A stretch of DNA of 64,000 bases from Coffea arabica (GCF_036785885.1 NC_092322.1:13538466-13602465); one strand, 5' to 3'; shown: positions 1-12,137, counted from the stretch's first letter. The notes: generated by a model not told the origin, from the sequence alone. Made by a program: numbers and translations.

Positions 1-498
1 TTTTTTGAAATAAACCACTTAAACGTGACTTGCTTGCTTTACACAAAATTTTTTGTCTAGAGGGTATCCAAAAATTGACTATTTGGTCATGTTAGGGGGC
101 CATCCTCTGAACTTGAATCCATATCCGCCGCCCCCTCGCGGTTTTGTCTCCCTAATTCCCCATCACAAACGGAACTAGAAAGTTTACTTTGACAATGCAA
201 ATCTTAATATATTTGCATTCAAGTATGTGATATAAGATATTTTTAATTTTTGCATGGGCAAATATCTAAACTTATAGGGAATAGTTTAAAAATTTTCAAT
301 TTTCTAAGGGATAAAAATCTAAAATTACAGAACTGTGAAGGATCAGGGGTTCAAACGGTTGTCAAAAAAATCATTTGGACCAATTTTGCTTCATTTTTCA
401 CGGGATATAATTTACTTTTAACAACTTGTAAATGTAAAATAAAATTTTATAGACCTCAAATATGGTGGTAAAATCGATGTATAAGATGTAATTTGGGA

Positions 499-500
<2 letters not shown>

Positions 501-556
<56 letters not shown>
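501..556. repeat. (TA)n microsatellite
   Basis: About 28 TA units lie inside duplication copy 1. Copy 2 has only a short 'acatatata' at the matching place, so the tract expanded, or shrank in copy 2, after duplication. Confidence 0.98.
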
Positions 557-560
<4 letters not shown>

Positions 561-760
561 GCCAAATTATGGCTGTCAATCTTTCGGTGCGATTGCTACT
601 TGGCCCAACCGTGGGGAAATAGGGCAGGTGGCCCCTCCTGCCACTCCTCCGGTTCCCTCTATGATCACCACACTACCTATTGACTCAATCCGAATGCTTC
701 ATTCTAGAGATTTTCTTAGCTGAGATTAATACTTGTTATAATTACAAGTCGGCGGCTGAA

Positions 761-905
761 TTTTTTTTTTTTTATCGAGGATTTTTCTATCGAAACTGGT
801 CAATAAAGATCGTCACATATTGTGATAAATTTTATAGAAAGCAAGATTCGAACTCTTGATCGCCTGCACCAAGTTTGGGATGACCACTGGACCAACGCCA
901 GTGGC
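761..905 (-). mobile_element. tRNA-derived SINE
   Basis: On the minus strand the element starts with a tRNA-like head holding a Pol III A box (TGGTCCAGTGG, complement of 884-894) and a B box (GAGTTCGAATC, complement of 845-855). It ends in an A tail, seen as T's at 761-773. A 12-bp target duplication, TCGGCGGCTGAA, flanks it at 749-760 and 906-917. The paralogous site in duplication copy 2 (10938-10950) is unoccupied, which confirms both ends. The head recalls the plant Au-type SINEs, but the family name is not certain. Confidence 0.9.
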
Positions 906-1205
906 TCGGCGGCTGAATTCTTTGACCAATAATTTAACAAAGGTAGCTGTCCCTACAGGCCTATTGCTCCATATTGTCATTTATGGAAGTGCCGGCGTAC
1001 AGAAAGTAAGATTTCGAGAAATAAACCTAACTCCCAACAGTACCTCCAAAAATCGGTAACTTTTGAAGGCTACTGGAGACTTATAACCCAAGACCCAACC
1101 CCCACCCCCCAATACTGATGTGTCGGCATTTTTTCTTTCCCCCCTTCTTGGGGCATGCGACCAGAGGGACACATAAACATAACACAGTGATGTTGTTTTG
1201 TTGAA

Positions 1206-1650
1206 ACCACTGAGTTCCAATCTGCAACGGATCTTCTGTCTCAATCTCTAATTTTGCATATTACTCAATTAATAGTTATTAAATCTTTAAATAACAAAAA
1301 AGAACTAAAAAATAATATTTATATAGGAGAAATAGAAATATAATAAAAAGTAAGAAAAAGAGTAGCACAGAATATGGGACGGAATATCTATTGCAGTTCC
1401 CATCCTCTTATATTAGAGCAGTTACTCAGGGCCATAAAAAATCTTCAATACTACTCAATGAAGAATTTAACTTGTCACATCCTGAGATATCTAGAAAACG
1501 TAGAGATTGGGAGTTTTCCATATCTAGGGAAGCATCTAAATTAGAGCAGTTGCTCTGCGTCATGGTAAAGTGTTGAAGAGATGCAAGGCTCTTCAAATTC
1601 CTCGTACAAGCCAAACTTCCGCATTTCTCTATGCTTGAGAGATAATCAGA
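1206..1650 (-). pseudogene. Relic of an NLR leucine-rich-repeat region
   Basis: The minus-strand frame at 1426-1614 reads as LRR sequence (ASLDMENSQSLRFLDIS) closely matching the LRR of the neighbouring NLR (ASLDMKNPQSLHTLNIS, near 4600). Homology runs roughly 1440-1650 against 4515-4735, with a further short match at 1206-1228 against 4411-4434. The two parts are separated by AT-rich sequence. No NB-ARC or coiled-coil part is present, so this is a degenerate leftover of a second, formerly tandem NLR copy. Confidence 0.8.
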
Positions 1651-1904
1651 ATTGGTGGATATGAAAATAGAAAAGAGTTATGTGGAAGAGTTTTTTTTTC
1701 TTTTGTTTTTTTAACAAAAAAAAAATACCCAGAAGACTGGAGGAAATTTAAACTTACAGGAAGTAGAGAAAGTCCACAGTTACAAATAAAATATCCTTGA
1801 TTTTAATCGTGGGCATATGTGCAATCTCCTCTGCAGCAATCGGTGCCAATGTCAATTAGTTGGTATTTGAAACTTAAAATGATCAACAGGTGAAGATTTA
1901 GGTA

Positions 1905-2062
1905 AGATTAAATCCTATATACACTGACAGTGTATACACTATTACCGTTAGATCTATGACATATGTATAAAAATTAAATTTCAAATTCAAATTTTGCATA
2001 ATTATCATTCATCCAACGTTGACAGTATGTATATACACTGTTAGTATAGAAAAGATTAATCC
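1905..2062. mobile_element. Small MITE, copy 1
   Basis: This is a foldback element of about 160 bp with inverted ends of the type GATTAATCCT...AGGATTAATC and inner motifs such as 'gacagtgtatacac'. A second copy of the family is at 18696-18857. The superfamily is not decided because no clear target duplication was read. Confidence 0.65.
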
Positions 2063-3194
2063 TTTTAAGTAATGGAGTCTGCCCAAATTTGTTCATCAAT
2101 GGGTGAAATCATAGCGTTTTGACCTTTTGAACATCATAGGTTATGAAAACATAAGCAAGCTTTTCTCATTGCTAACTTTATGCATCATTTCCAATTAGTC
2201 TGAAGGATGAAATATACTACTCAATTACCTCATTTAGTTTCCAAGCACCAAGAATCTGATATGGGATTCTGACCCGTTGGAAGCACATTAACCTATTACT
2301 CGGCGTGTAACCACCACGAGTTGAATGAGCAACTAATCTGTCCAAAGAGATAGAGAGTTTCTTATGCACCCAAACTAAATAGCATTCATACATTTGATTA
2401 AATATTAATGTGTCGTTTTTTTATCCATGAACAGTAATTAGAACCTTACAGCGGAATCAAGAACCTTCTCATTTCTTACGACTACTTTTGGAATCTCACA
2501 TGAAGCCCATTGGCATCATTACACTAGACATTCTGAGTTAGAAATAGGGATCCAAAGCAGTCCTCAGCCCATTGTGTGTGCGCTGTGGCATGCGTCTGTA
2601 AATTACCAGAGAGTAGTTCATTTTGACAAATGAAAGATCTTCTCTTAACAACTGTTTCAAGCATTATTCTTGTTCAAATGCAAACCGCTAGCCTTATTGG
2701 ATCTCAATATAGTTCTATTGTTTGCATATATACATGCCGTTATATAGTTTCATCATTTGCATAACTGTTGGTCCCAGTACAAGTGCACAACAGGTCCTCC
2801 ATGTACTTGTTCAACAATCTTTATCATGTTCCTCGCAAAATCAGAATAAATAAAGTTGGTAATAGCTAGTTCTGAAAGCAAGACTTGGAAATTTTACAAG
2901 AGGTAATAACTATGCTGTTCAACATGGTTACAACAGGTTTCATCAAAATCCCCCAAAATGTCCATCTGGCCTCAGCTCACCGCATGCAAGCTCTGCTGCA
3001 CCATCGTCGATGCACAGGCACTCAGTCATTCATAATTGGACGGATGCTGATTCTCATTCCAACACAACAGGGCACTCAAGGACACGTAACATCGTAAAAT
3101 GAGTTGTCTGGTTGCATATAACACTGTGAAGCTGTAACTCAGGTGTCCTCATGGAAATACTTTGGTCGGTCTTGGTGAGGAAAGGTTGTTGTCC
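2063..3194. other. Gene-free stretch, possibly including the 3'-UTR exon of the NLR
   Basis: No protein-coding gene is supported here. The right part (about 2880-3194) may be a distal 3'-UTR exon of the NLR: the minus strand has an acceptor (CTGCAG) ending at 3195, matching the donor at 3952. The remainder shows nothing recognisable. Confidence 0.4.
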
Positions 3195-3994
3195 CTGCAG
3201 CATAACAGACATGAGCTCAACAAATAGGCAGTCATTTGCTGAATCAGGAAAAGGAAAATAGTAGAACGTGTAAGAATTAGCTTAGCAAGCTATTAAATGC
3301 CAAAAACAAAATCAAGCTAAGTGACTGCAGCTCAATTATGCGTTGTTCATAAAGGAGCAGGTCAGAGATGTTAGATTTTGTTGGCCCGAAAATGCCAATA
3401 AGGTTGATTACATAACAGAGAACAAAAGTATTTCTAAGCATTTAGCTACAACCTTGTTTGAAATTTTGAGCAACTGCTTCACATAAAGAATCCCCAGGGT
3501 CGAGAATGACTGACAAAGGTCAAGCAGATAAGTTGTTTAGGATCAAATGCAGTTGCAACACTGGAAAAGCCACCTTTGGCTCAGGGAAAATACCTATACT
3601 TGGGATACTTGAAAAGAAAATTTTTATTCAATTCCTAATCATTTGTAATTTTTCTTTTAAAAAACATGCTCATGTCTATTCTACCAATTCGATGGCAGGG
3701 CTCACCCAAAAAAAAAAAAAGTAAATTTTCATAGTCCACTACTAAAAACCTGGTGCATTGAAGTTTTTTAGATGATGTAATGAATCGTTTTATTTAAAAA
3801 AAAAAAAGTTTATTAATACTTATAATCTATCTTAAATTTTCTGAATCGTGTCCAAGAATCAGAATAAGACAATCAGCAGACATCTGGTATCAATAAGGCA
3901 GCTTGAGAAAACAGAGAATAAGTAGGATAAAACATTGGAAAAATTAACTTACAGGGCGGTTTGTTTCCCTAATGTGAAACGAGTCAAACTTTGT

Positions 3995-6900
3995 TCAATC
4001 GGTATCAATAAGGGGAATACATGCAATCTTGGGCCACTTTTCGCCACTTCCTTTGGTGCATCTCTCTGCTAAAAGAGGATAGTCGGCGATATACAGTAGA
4101 TTTAAACTGGTGAGTTGTTGTATTGCTTCTGCAGAGGGTAATTGTTTGAGGTTAGTGCAATTGCCAATGCACACTTCTTGAAGATTTTGAAGGCTACCTA
4201 TCCATTCTGGAAGAACTTCCAACCCCTCAAACTCCTGTATCTCTAGAACTGTCAAGGTAGAGTGATGCTGAATTTGGTCTGGAAGAGACGTGATTTTTGG
4301 CCATCCAGACAATTCAAGTTTTTCTAGAGAGAAGAAATGTTGTTTTGCAGAATCATCATCATCCTTGGTGACGGAGTCTGGCCACGGGAAATAATCAAGG
4401 TTGTCAGAGAAGCCACCGAGTTCCAACTCACAGAGGTTGGCAAGATATTGTAGACCCTTTGCCCAACAACCAGGGTCGTCAGAAAAGACCGTCAACCGCT
4501 CGAGCAATGTGAACTTCTCAAGATTATTACTCAATGAAGTATTCAACTTATCACATCTTGAGATGTTTAGAGTATGTAGGGACTGGGGGTTTTTCATATC
4601 TAGAGAAGCATCTAAAGCAGGGCAGTCTTCTAAGGATGAGGATTCAAGAGATGTAAGGCTATTCAAATTCCTTATACATGCCACAATTCCACATCTCCGT
4701 ATCTCTAACTCCTCAAGAGATGTCAAGTTCTCCATACCTGGTAAAACAGCCAAGCTGGGGAGCCTTTCGATTACCAAGTACCAGAGATTAGAGAATACCT
4801 TAATTGATGAGGAAGAATTCGAGGGAACCATTGCATCTGACCACTCCTCTAGACTTTCCATGTCCTCCAACACAAAACGCGATAGTTTCGGACGGAAACA
4901 GATTGATTGGTTTCGCCTCTCTACTACTGCTACAAGTACTGCTCCTGGCATTATCAAGATGTTCAAGACCATAGAATTCAGCCCCAATGCGTTTCACATT
5001 GTGTAAGGACACCATCTCTAAGGACTCGAGACAAAACAAGTCCCCCCAGTGGTGGTACTTGTTCACACTTACCCAATTTCTCCAACCTGAGGTGTGCCAG
5101 ATTCCGAAGTACCATTAAGTGATCCTTTGCCACCATCCGCAATGGAAACCTTGAACCTTTGAAACCCCTAATACCTAAACTTTTCAAGTTTGGGTGAGGT
5201 TGGAGACCTTCCATGACACTATTGATATTGTTGTCGTCACAATGTTCTTTCGTGTCATCCCATGAAAGTCTTATTTTTTGGACAAATTTGCTTTTGCTGC
5301 TGATTCAAAGCTGCTCACATTCTCCAGTCCAAATATTTCTAACTCGCCTCGGAGGTTGCTCAAGTGTTCCAACTCCTCAAGTTGACATCCCTTGGCTTGG
5401 CTTACCACAAAGTAGGGCAATGTCTGAAGATTAGACAACTGCCCAATTCCAGCGAACAAACATGATTGGACCAAAGCAGCACCAAATAAAAACTGGAAAT
5501 GCCTCAAGTTAATTAAATTGCTAAACTTCTTGGGTATCTCCTTCACGCAAAATACTTTCAAGGTTATCAAATTGTAGAGCTTTGTGATGGAATCTGGCAG
5601 AGCAGTGACACGAGTTTTACTGATATGAAGATGTCTTAAATGTTTCATATCACCTACTGCATTCGGGAGATGAGTAACATTCGTGCAGTCTCCTTTTAAT
5701 ACACAAAGGTGTCTAGATGTTTTGGTGATGTCTTCGAGCATACCATCACCCACAAGATAAAACGTCTGCAAATTTGGAGGAATCCCTTTGATATTCTTTA
5801 GCATCTTCCCTTGACTCAGAATGATGATCAAATGCATAACTTCATCATCATGACTGACTTCCATGCCATCCTCTGTATTTAAGCAACAATTATTTGACAC
5901 TTGCAATGAAAGATCATGCACAAGGTCGTGCATCCGGCAGAACTTGATTTTGTTAATGGAATTCCCAAAAGTAGCTTGCAACAAAGAACTCCGAAGTAAT
6001 ATGTTGAAATAGTCACTGCCTATATCCTCCATTTGCAAATGACCTCCTCCCTTGGCATCATTAATCAATCCCTGGGCCATCCAAATCTGTATCAAGCTTT
6101 CTTTTTCCATGACAGTGTCCTTCGGGAAAATGGAACAACTTGCAAAGCATTGTTTCACTGACAATGAAGGTAAGTTTTCATAACTCAGCTTCAGGACAGA
6201 AAAGACTCCATCTGCAATATTGCTTGACTTATTCCATATTTCACTTTTCTCAATCATCAACCATTCAGAGGCATCCTTTTTAGAGTACAATAGACCCCCA
6301 ATCACTTTGATCGCTAGTGGCACACCACCGCACTTTTTCAGTATCCTTCTGCCAATGTCCACTAGATCTCGAGTCTTTCTTACACCACCGTCTGCAAAAG
6401 CTAATTTTTCAAACAACATCCAGCTATAATCATCTGAGAGGATCTCTAGATGATACAAACCAGATGTTTGCATTGCTGGGGCTACCTCATCACTACGTGT
6501 GGTGGCCAATATTTTGCTTCCTAGAGCACCCCCAATTGCCAACAAACATCTCCTCATGCGATCCCATTTCTCTCGATTGTCATTCCAAACATCATCAAGC
6601 ACAAGCAAGTAACTTTTTCCTTGCAAATTTTCTTGAAGCCTGCTCACCAATGCTTCCCTGTTTGTCGTCTCAGCATTCTTTTTCTCGAGGGATTGAAGCA
6701 TCTCATTCAACAGCCTTTCCACTTTGAAATCATCAGACACACAAACCCATATTGTTTCATCAAAATGCTTCACTACACTCCCATTTTTTAGCACCAGCTG
6801 TGCAAGGGTTGTTTTTCCCTGGCCACCCAAACCAACTATTGACATGACAGGTAAATCCTTCTTATAGTCTGAGCTAATTAACATCCTTACAACATGAGAT

Positions 6901-7415
6901 TCCTCAACTTCCCTTCCCATCATTTCCGACCCATCCACAAAAGGATCCGTTGACCGATCCTCTTTGTGATCAGCAGATGTCATGGTTAGCTGAACTGGAT
7001 GAAGCCCTATCTGATTTGCTTCTCTGTAAGCTTCCTCTAGAGATGCGCTAGCATTCTTGATCTTGTTAGCCATCTCTAGATGAAAGGAAATAGGATTTGA
7101 GGAAGAAAAGAAGTTGCGTACCTTGTCGCGCTTCCGATTCTCAACCTTCTGCTGCAAAACTTCATATCCGAAGTCATCCAACACGATCTCAGCATCACGT
7201 GCTACGGACTGGAGCCTTTTCAGCCAAAGCTGCACGGCTTTGCTTGATGATTTCTTGCATTCAGCATAAAAAATCAAAGCTTCCACCATCTCTACTTTCT
7301 TGGCAAGCTTCTGAAGGTCTTTCTTTACACCCCATACCCGGCTGATCTCGTCGGCAGTAAGTGGAAGTATCTTATTCAAGATTACACCAACAAAACTGAG
7401 TACAGCTTCAGCCAT
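3995..7415 (-). pseudogene. CC-NB-ARC-LRR disease resistance gene (RGA/Rx-type CNL), LRR frameshifted
   Basis: CNL immune receptors act in the cytoplasm as ATP/ADP-switched sensors of pathogen effectors. The frame opening at 7415 (MAEAVLSFVG) gives 714 residues: an Rx-type coiled coil (about 1-140), P-loop GLGGQGKTT (about 195), kinase-2 LLVLDDVW (about 270), RNBS-B ILATTRS, GGVPLAI (about 363), CFASCSIFP, MHD motif MHDLVHDL (about 495), then LRRs. It stops at 5271 after NLSKK. The expected sequence resumes in another frame (EGLQPHPNLKSL), with further frame changes near 5050 and 4880, and ends at 3995. At least three shifts interrupt the LRR. The first lies at a six-A run, so sequencing error is possible there. 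After the stop, a GTAAGT donor (3952) and CTGCAG acceptor (3195) suggest a 3'-UTR intron. A truncated CC-NB-ARC protein could still be made. Confidence 0.88.
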
Positions 7416-9226
7416 CTTCAGGGAAACTCTTAACAGATGGAGGTAAAATGCTTTGGTTGAATAGTTGGACTACTTTTTGCAGCCAGAGATGGTCAACATT
7501 CAACAGGTGTGAGTTACAAAGCACTGAATCCATTACTTATCCTTCATTTTTTCCAAAACGAAATTTCCTAGTCTTCACTGAAAGAAGTATTATATTCTAG
7601 CCGTACATTTTTTTGTTTGTTGTTTTTTTTTTCTTTGGCTTTTGGTAGGGCCTTCACATGTTAAAGCTGGGACAACAATAATTAGAATAGTACGAGTGAG
7701 ATTCCCAGACAAAGGGCGTGAAAAACTTAAAGAAAAGTTTTGCCTTTGCACAGACAAAGGGTATTAAACGACACAATCAACTGAATATTGCAAATATAAT
7801 ATACACAATACACGATGCATATTTCAAATAATCAGATTACAAGGACTTCATTCATTTAATCCAAGAGAAGCTTATTTAATGACTGAATTTATTGTATTGA
7901 GATATGTGACTGTTCTACAGATATTTTAGCACTAAATTAAAATAAATTAGTAATTAACTAAGTCAAGTTCTTAGAGTTGTTCCACACTTGTTGTTTTTGA
8001 CTAGTTCAAGCTTGTTCTTTGTTCTATATATTATGTTGAGATTTGTTAGGAGAGATTTGGATAGTGTGTTGAGGTTTGTCACAAAAAAATTGTGTAGACT
8101 TATTACTTACACTTTCGATTAATAGAGAGATATTGAATGAGAAATCTAAAATCATTTTTCAACTCTCAATACAAGTCTTAGTAAACTATTTTTTTGGCAG
8201 GTCTAAATGTTGTTTTAGTAATTTAAGCTCTAAATTCTAACATATTGGCGGGTACTACAAAATAGAGATGTTCCAATTTCTCTTCAGTACATGCGAATAT
8301 TATCACATACAAGAAGCTAGTGTTGAATATAGGACCAAGAGTTTGCTTCAATCCAATTGAAAGCAATCGGGCTCAACAAACCATCAGGAACGCCAATGGA
8401 GCTGACCAAGAAAAGTGCAAGTGGTCTCAGTTCCCCTCAAATCCAGCATTTTCTATTGAAAGGTGGAAATCCGAGCCTTCTTCCAAATTCCAAAGTAACC
8501 AGGGCATACATCGATTTTAAAAGACCTAATATGCTCTGCAAAAAGATTCATAATCAACTGGTCATGCATTGTAAGTTGACATTTAACCGACTGTGGAAAT
8601 TGTTCATTTTATTTGTCAACAATCAATTGTCAACTAGAAGAGGAAGATGATAACAAATTTCCATCTACGAACCTGCAACATGAACTCAAGATATGAGGAT
8701 AAGGCCTGGAGAAATATCCTTCTCTTAGGTTTCTTACGTATTGTCTCTAATTTAAAGCCATAACAACACTCTCTGCTCCTCGTGTTTTTCATACAGAAAG
8801 GGTCACCCTAGAGCTTCTGTTTAGGATGCATTACACCAGAGTACTTCACAAGCATGACAATTGTTGTTTAATCTACACACACAGAGACATACAGAGCATA
8901 TGACTGCCAGAGAGCAGAAGATTCTTAATCATGTCATTCACAGGGAAGAGAAGTGTTCTGTTGAGAAATTTGACTATTGAGATATTAGGAAGGTTGGGGG
9001 TAATTTGCCGTTAGACATAAGAAACACCGGCTTATCCATTCTGAAATGCGTTCATCAATTCTTTAAACACACAAATTTTTTTTTTTTTTTTTTTTTAGCA
9101 AAATGTTGCAATTCAGGGGTGAGTTGTAATATTAATGGTTATAATAGTTGGTCACCTTTTTCTTATTTTTTTTTCGTTTTTTGTTCTTATCTGCTGTCCT
9201 AAGTGCAGCAAATTAAAAAAAAAAAA
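7416..9226. other. NLR upstream region, no gene seen
   Basis: This is AT-rich sequence upstream of the NLR start. It contains short open frames (8320-8650) that resemble no known family. It presumably holds the NLR promoter, but no clear TATA element can be assigned with confidence. Confidence 0.5.
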
Positions 9227-9753
9227 GGGTAAACAACACAAAATCCCTCTATAGTATAGCTATTTTATAGAATAATTCCCTATAATTTCAAATCATACAC
9301 ATCGGTACTTCATGGTTTGAAGTAAAGTGAAAAATCAAAGGAAATCATTAAATTCAACGCGTGTGATGTAAACGTGCTGGAAATGTGCTTGGTTCTTCCA
9401 AAAAATAGTTTTTTAAGGCAAATTTTGATCTGAAATACCTATTTTCTCCCTCATACATTAATAAAACAACCATGATTCTTTTTCAAATTTGCTCTAAACT
9501 TGTAGAAATCGACGTTTTTTGTTTATATTATTAGTGAATGAAACTAATGAATCAAAAATTGGTTGTTTTAGGCTATTTTTTGCTTATATTATATGATCAT
9601 TTCTATCATTTCACTCAAAATCGTTTTTTTAACGATTTCCGACAATGTTCAAATTACTTCAAACCATGAGATACCAACACATATGATTTGAAACTATAGG
9701 GGGTTTTCTGTAAGATAGCTATACCACAGGGTGTTTTTTTTTGTTGTTTACCC
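9227..9753. mobile_element. Mutator-like MITE with long inverted ends
   Basis: Inverted ends of about 100 bp begin GGGTAAACAACA and contain a shared 'tatagctat' and 'catggtttgaag'. The 9-bp flanks are A9 and A8T, consistent with a slightly decayed Mutator-type target duplication. It differs from the 472-bp family at 27-33 kb but has the same GGG...CCC termini. There is no coding capacity. Confidence 0.75.
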
Positions 9754-10330
9754 AAAAAAAATCTTCTAAAGAAAACTACCTTATGTTCGTGAAATTTTTT
9801 ATCAAGTCATGACATAATTCCAGTAATACCTACAAAATTTCATTCTAGTCCTCAAATTGGAGATATACGTAAGTTTAAAGTAGGACTGAAAGATGAACCA
9901 AACTATTTGATACTCGAATTGAATTTGGTTTGGTAAGAATTCATTCAAATTTTATTCACCAACTAATTAAACCAAGGATAAACAACTTTTTGTGTTTGAT
10001 AAACATTCAAACTCGATATAAAAAAAAAAAAAACTCGATCAAACTTGATTCAGTAAATAAATAAACCAAGTTTGAACAAAATTTTAAATTTGTTAAAATT
10101 TTAAACTTGCTAAAATAATTAAATAAATTTGAATAGCAGGGTGTTTGACTTGATTAAACTTGTTTACATCCCTAGTTAAATACGACGAAATACTTTCTCG
10201 TTGCATTCACTATATCAGATTATACAATAAGATTGTTCTAACTTGTAACTTCTTAAATTTTGCAAATTGTCTAAGAATTAAAGAGTAACATTATAACATA
10301 GTTAAGGATTGAGCTGCCTCTGCTAATTAA
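9754..10330. other. AT-rich intergenic DNA
   Basis: There is no gene. The stretch near 9890-10170 has imperfect repeats of 'aaactcgat' and 'aaacttg' and ends in 'gtttacatccctag', resembling the edge of a non-autonomous element, but no matched ends were found. Confidence 0.35.
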
Positions 10331-12137
10331 CTGACTTGCTTTACACAAAATTTTTTGTCTAGAGGGTATCCAAAAATTGACTATTTGGTTATGTTAGGGG
10401 GCCACCCTCTGAACTTGAATCCATATCCACCGCCCCTTCTTGGCTTTCTCATCCCTAATTCCCTATCATAAACGGAACTAGAAAGTTTACTTTGACAATG
10501 CAAATTTTAATATTTTGCATTCAAGTATGTAATATAAGATATTTTTAATTTTTGCATGGGCAAATATCTAAACTTATAAAGAATATTTTTAAAATTTTTC
10601 AATTTTCTAAGGGATAAAAATCTGAACTTATAGAACCGTGGAGGCCTAGGGACTCAAACAATTGCTGTTTGAGTCGATTTTGCTTCATTTTTCACTGGAT
10701 GTAACTTACTTTTAATAACTTATAAATATAAAATAAAATTTTATGAAATTCAAATATGGTGTCAAAATCGATGTATATATGTAATTTAGGACTTATACAT
10801 ATATAGGCCAAAACATGGCTGTCAATCTTTCGGGACGATTGCTGCTTGCCCCAACTCCTCACTACTCATTGACTCAATCCGAATGCTTCATTCCAGAGTT
10901 TTTCTTGGCTGAGATTAATTCTTGTGATAATTACAAGTCGGCAGCCGAATTCTTTGACGAATAATTTAACAAGGCCCTGTTTGGAACTAAGGTTTTTTAC
11001 CCGTTTTTAAGCTACTACTTTTTTAACAACTTTTGCTACGGGAATCCCAGAAAATTTTTCAAAATTTTTTACCTACACACTCCCAAAAATCTAATACACA
11101 CAAAATTTTTCAAAAACTTTTCTTCTTTTTCCTCCCTCACCCACCACGCCAGCCACCACCTCCACCACCTCTCTCGGCACCGGTCACCTCAAAATTTTTT
11201 TTTTCTGTCCCTCACCCTCACCCCCTCTCCTCCCCTTTCCTTCCCCCGCCACCCTCCCCCTCCTGCTAGGTGCGATCCGGTCGCGTGACCAGATCGCAAA
11301 GGGAGAGGGGGAGAGTGGCGGAGGAAGGAGAGGGGAGGGGGTGGTGGGCCTGAGAAAAAAAGCTAAAAAAAATTAATGGTCCATGGCCGGCCTTCCTCTG
11401 TGGTCGGAGTGCGAGGGGGAGGGGAGAGGGAGAGGGAGAGGGGAGGAAAGGGGTGGCAGTGGAGGGAGAGGGAGGCGTGGCGGGGGAGAGGGGAGGAAAG
11501 GGATGGTGGGCAGAGGGAGTGGCGGGGGAGGGAGAGAGAGGGGTGGCGGGCCTAGGGAGATGGTGGGCAGAGGAGAGAGAAAGGGGATGATGGAAAAGTT
11601 TGGGGGTGGCGGGGAGGGAGAGGAGAAAAGCAAAAAAAAAAAAAAAAAAAAAAAGAGAGAAGTGGTGCTGGCGGAGGTGTTGGAGGTGGGAGGCAAAGGT
11701 AACGGGGAAGGGGGAGGGGGAAGGAAGAAGAAGAAGAAGAAGAAGAAGAAGAGAGGAAAGAAAAGAAAAAGAAAGAGAAAGAGAAAAAGAAAGAAAAAAA
11801 AAAGGAAAAACATGTTTTTCATCTTACAAAAATTTCTATAAAATTTTTCATATTACAAAAACTTCTACAAAAAAGTTTTTCACCTTACAAAAACTTCTAT
11901 AAAATTTTTTCAAAAACTTCTACAGTGCACTACAGTAAAGTTTTAGACAAACTTCCAAAAAACTCAGGTTCCAAACAGTCGCAAAGATAGCTGTCCCTGC
12001 AGGTCTACACAATTAGACAATATTGCTCCATATTGTCATTCATGGAAGTGCCGGCATTCACGACGTGGGAGATTTTTGCTTCAGCAGCCAAGGCTTTTTC
12101 TTTTCCCTCTTTTTGGGGCATGCGACCAGAGGGAGAG
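10331..12137. repeat. Segmental duplication, copy 2
   Basis: Direct repeat of 30-1172. It lacks the SINE of copy 1 (unoccupied site 10938-10950) and contains a 1009-bp TIR element (10973-11981) absent from copy 1. It lies about 2.9 kb upstream of the NLR start codon. Confidence 0.9.
10973..11981. mobile_element. Non-autonomous TIR element with 3-bp target duplication
   Basis: The ends read GGCCCTGTTTGGAAC and, inverted, CGACTGTTTGGAACC. CAA is duplicated at 10970-10972 and 11982-11984. Duplication copy 1 shows the single unoccupied CAA at 938-940, so the boundaries are exact. A 3-bp duplication with this type of end fits PIF/Harbinger-like or CACTA-like elements. The core is pyrimidine-rich on the left (11120-11265) and purine-rich on the right (11300-11800), including GA minisatellite and (GAA)n. 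Open frames of 100-150 residues here are low-complexity artefacts. Confidence 0.85.

Larger units (their letters stand above)
30..1172. repeat. Segmental duplication, copy 1
   Basis: This block is repeated in direct orientation at 10331-12137. Shared landmarks include the stretch around 30-280 (about 10331-10580), the text around 690-760, the piece starting 'ggtagctgtccct' at 942, and the 'ggggcatgcgacc' motif near 1150. Copy 1 carries a SINE (761-905) that copy 2 lacks, and it lacks the 1-kb TIR element present in copy 2. The two copies flank the NLR locus. No gene is recognised inside. Short open frames here do not look like any family I know. Confidence 0.9.

Noticed and set aside
841-905. 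tRNA gene candidate from A and B boxes
   Set aside because: The body lacks a tRNA cloverleaf, has an A tail and a target duplication; it is the head of a SINE. The same applies to the B-box-like motifs near 15790 and 19210.
4401-6727. Plus-strand open frames of 70-200 residues across the NLR
   Set aside because: Antisense shadows of NLR coding sequence with no family resemblance.
11033-11902. Several open frames of 80-150 residues, Pro/Phe- or Gly/Arg/Lys-rich
   Set aside because: They overlap on both strands and consist of purine/pyrimidine low-complexity repeat inside a TIR element; not proteins.
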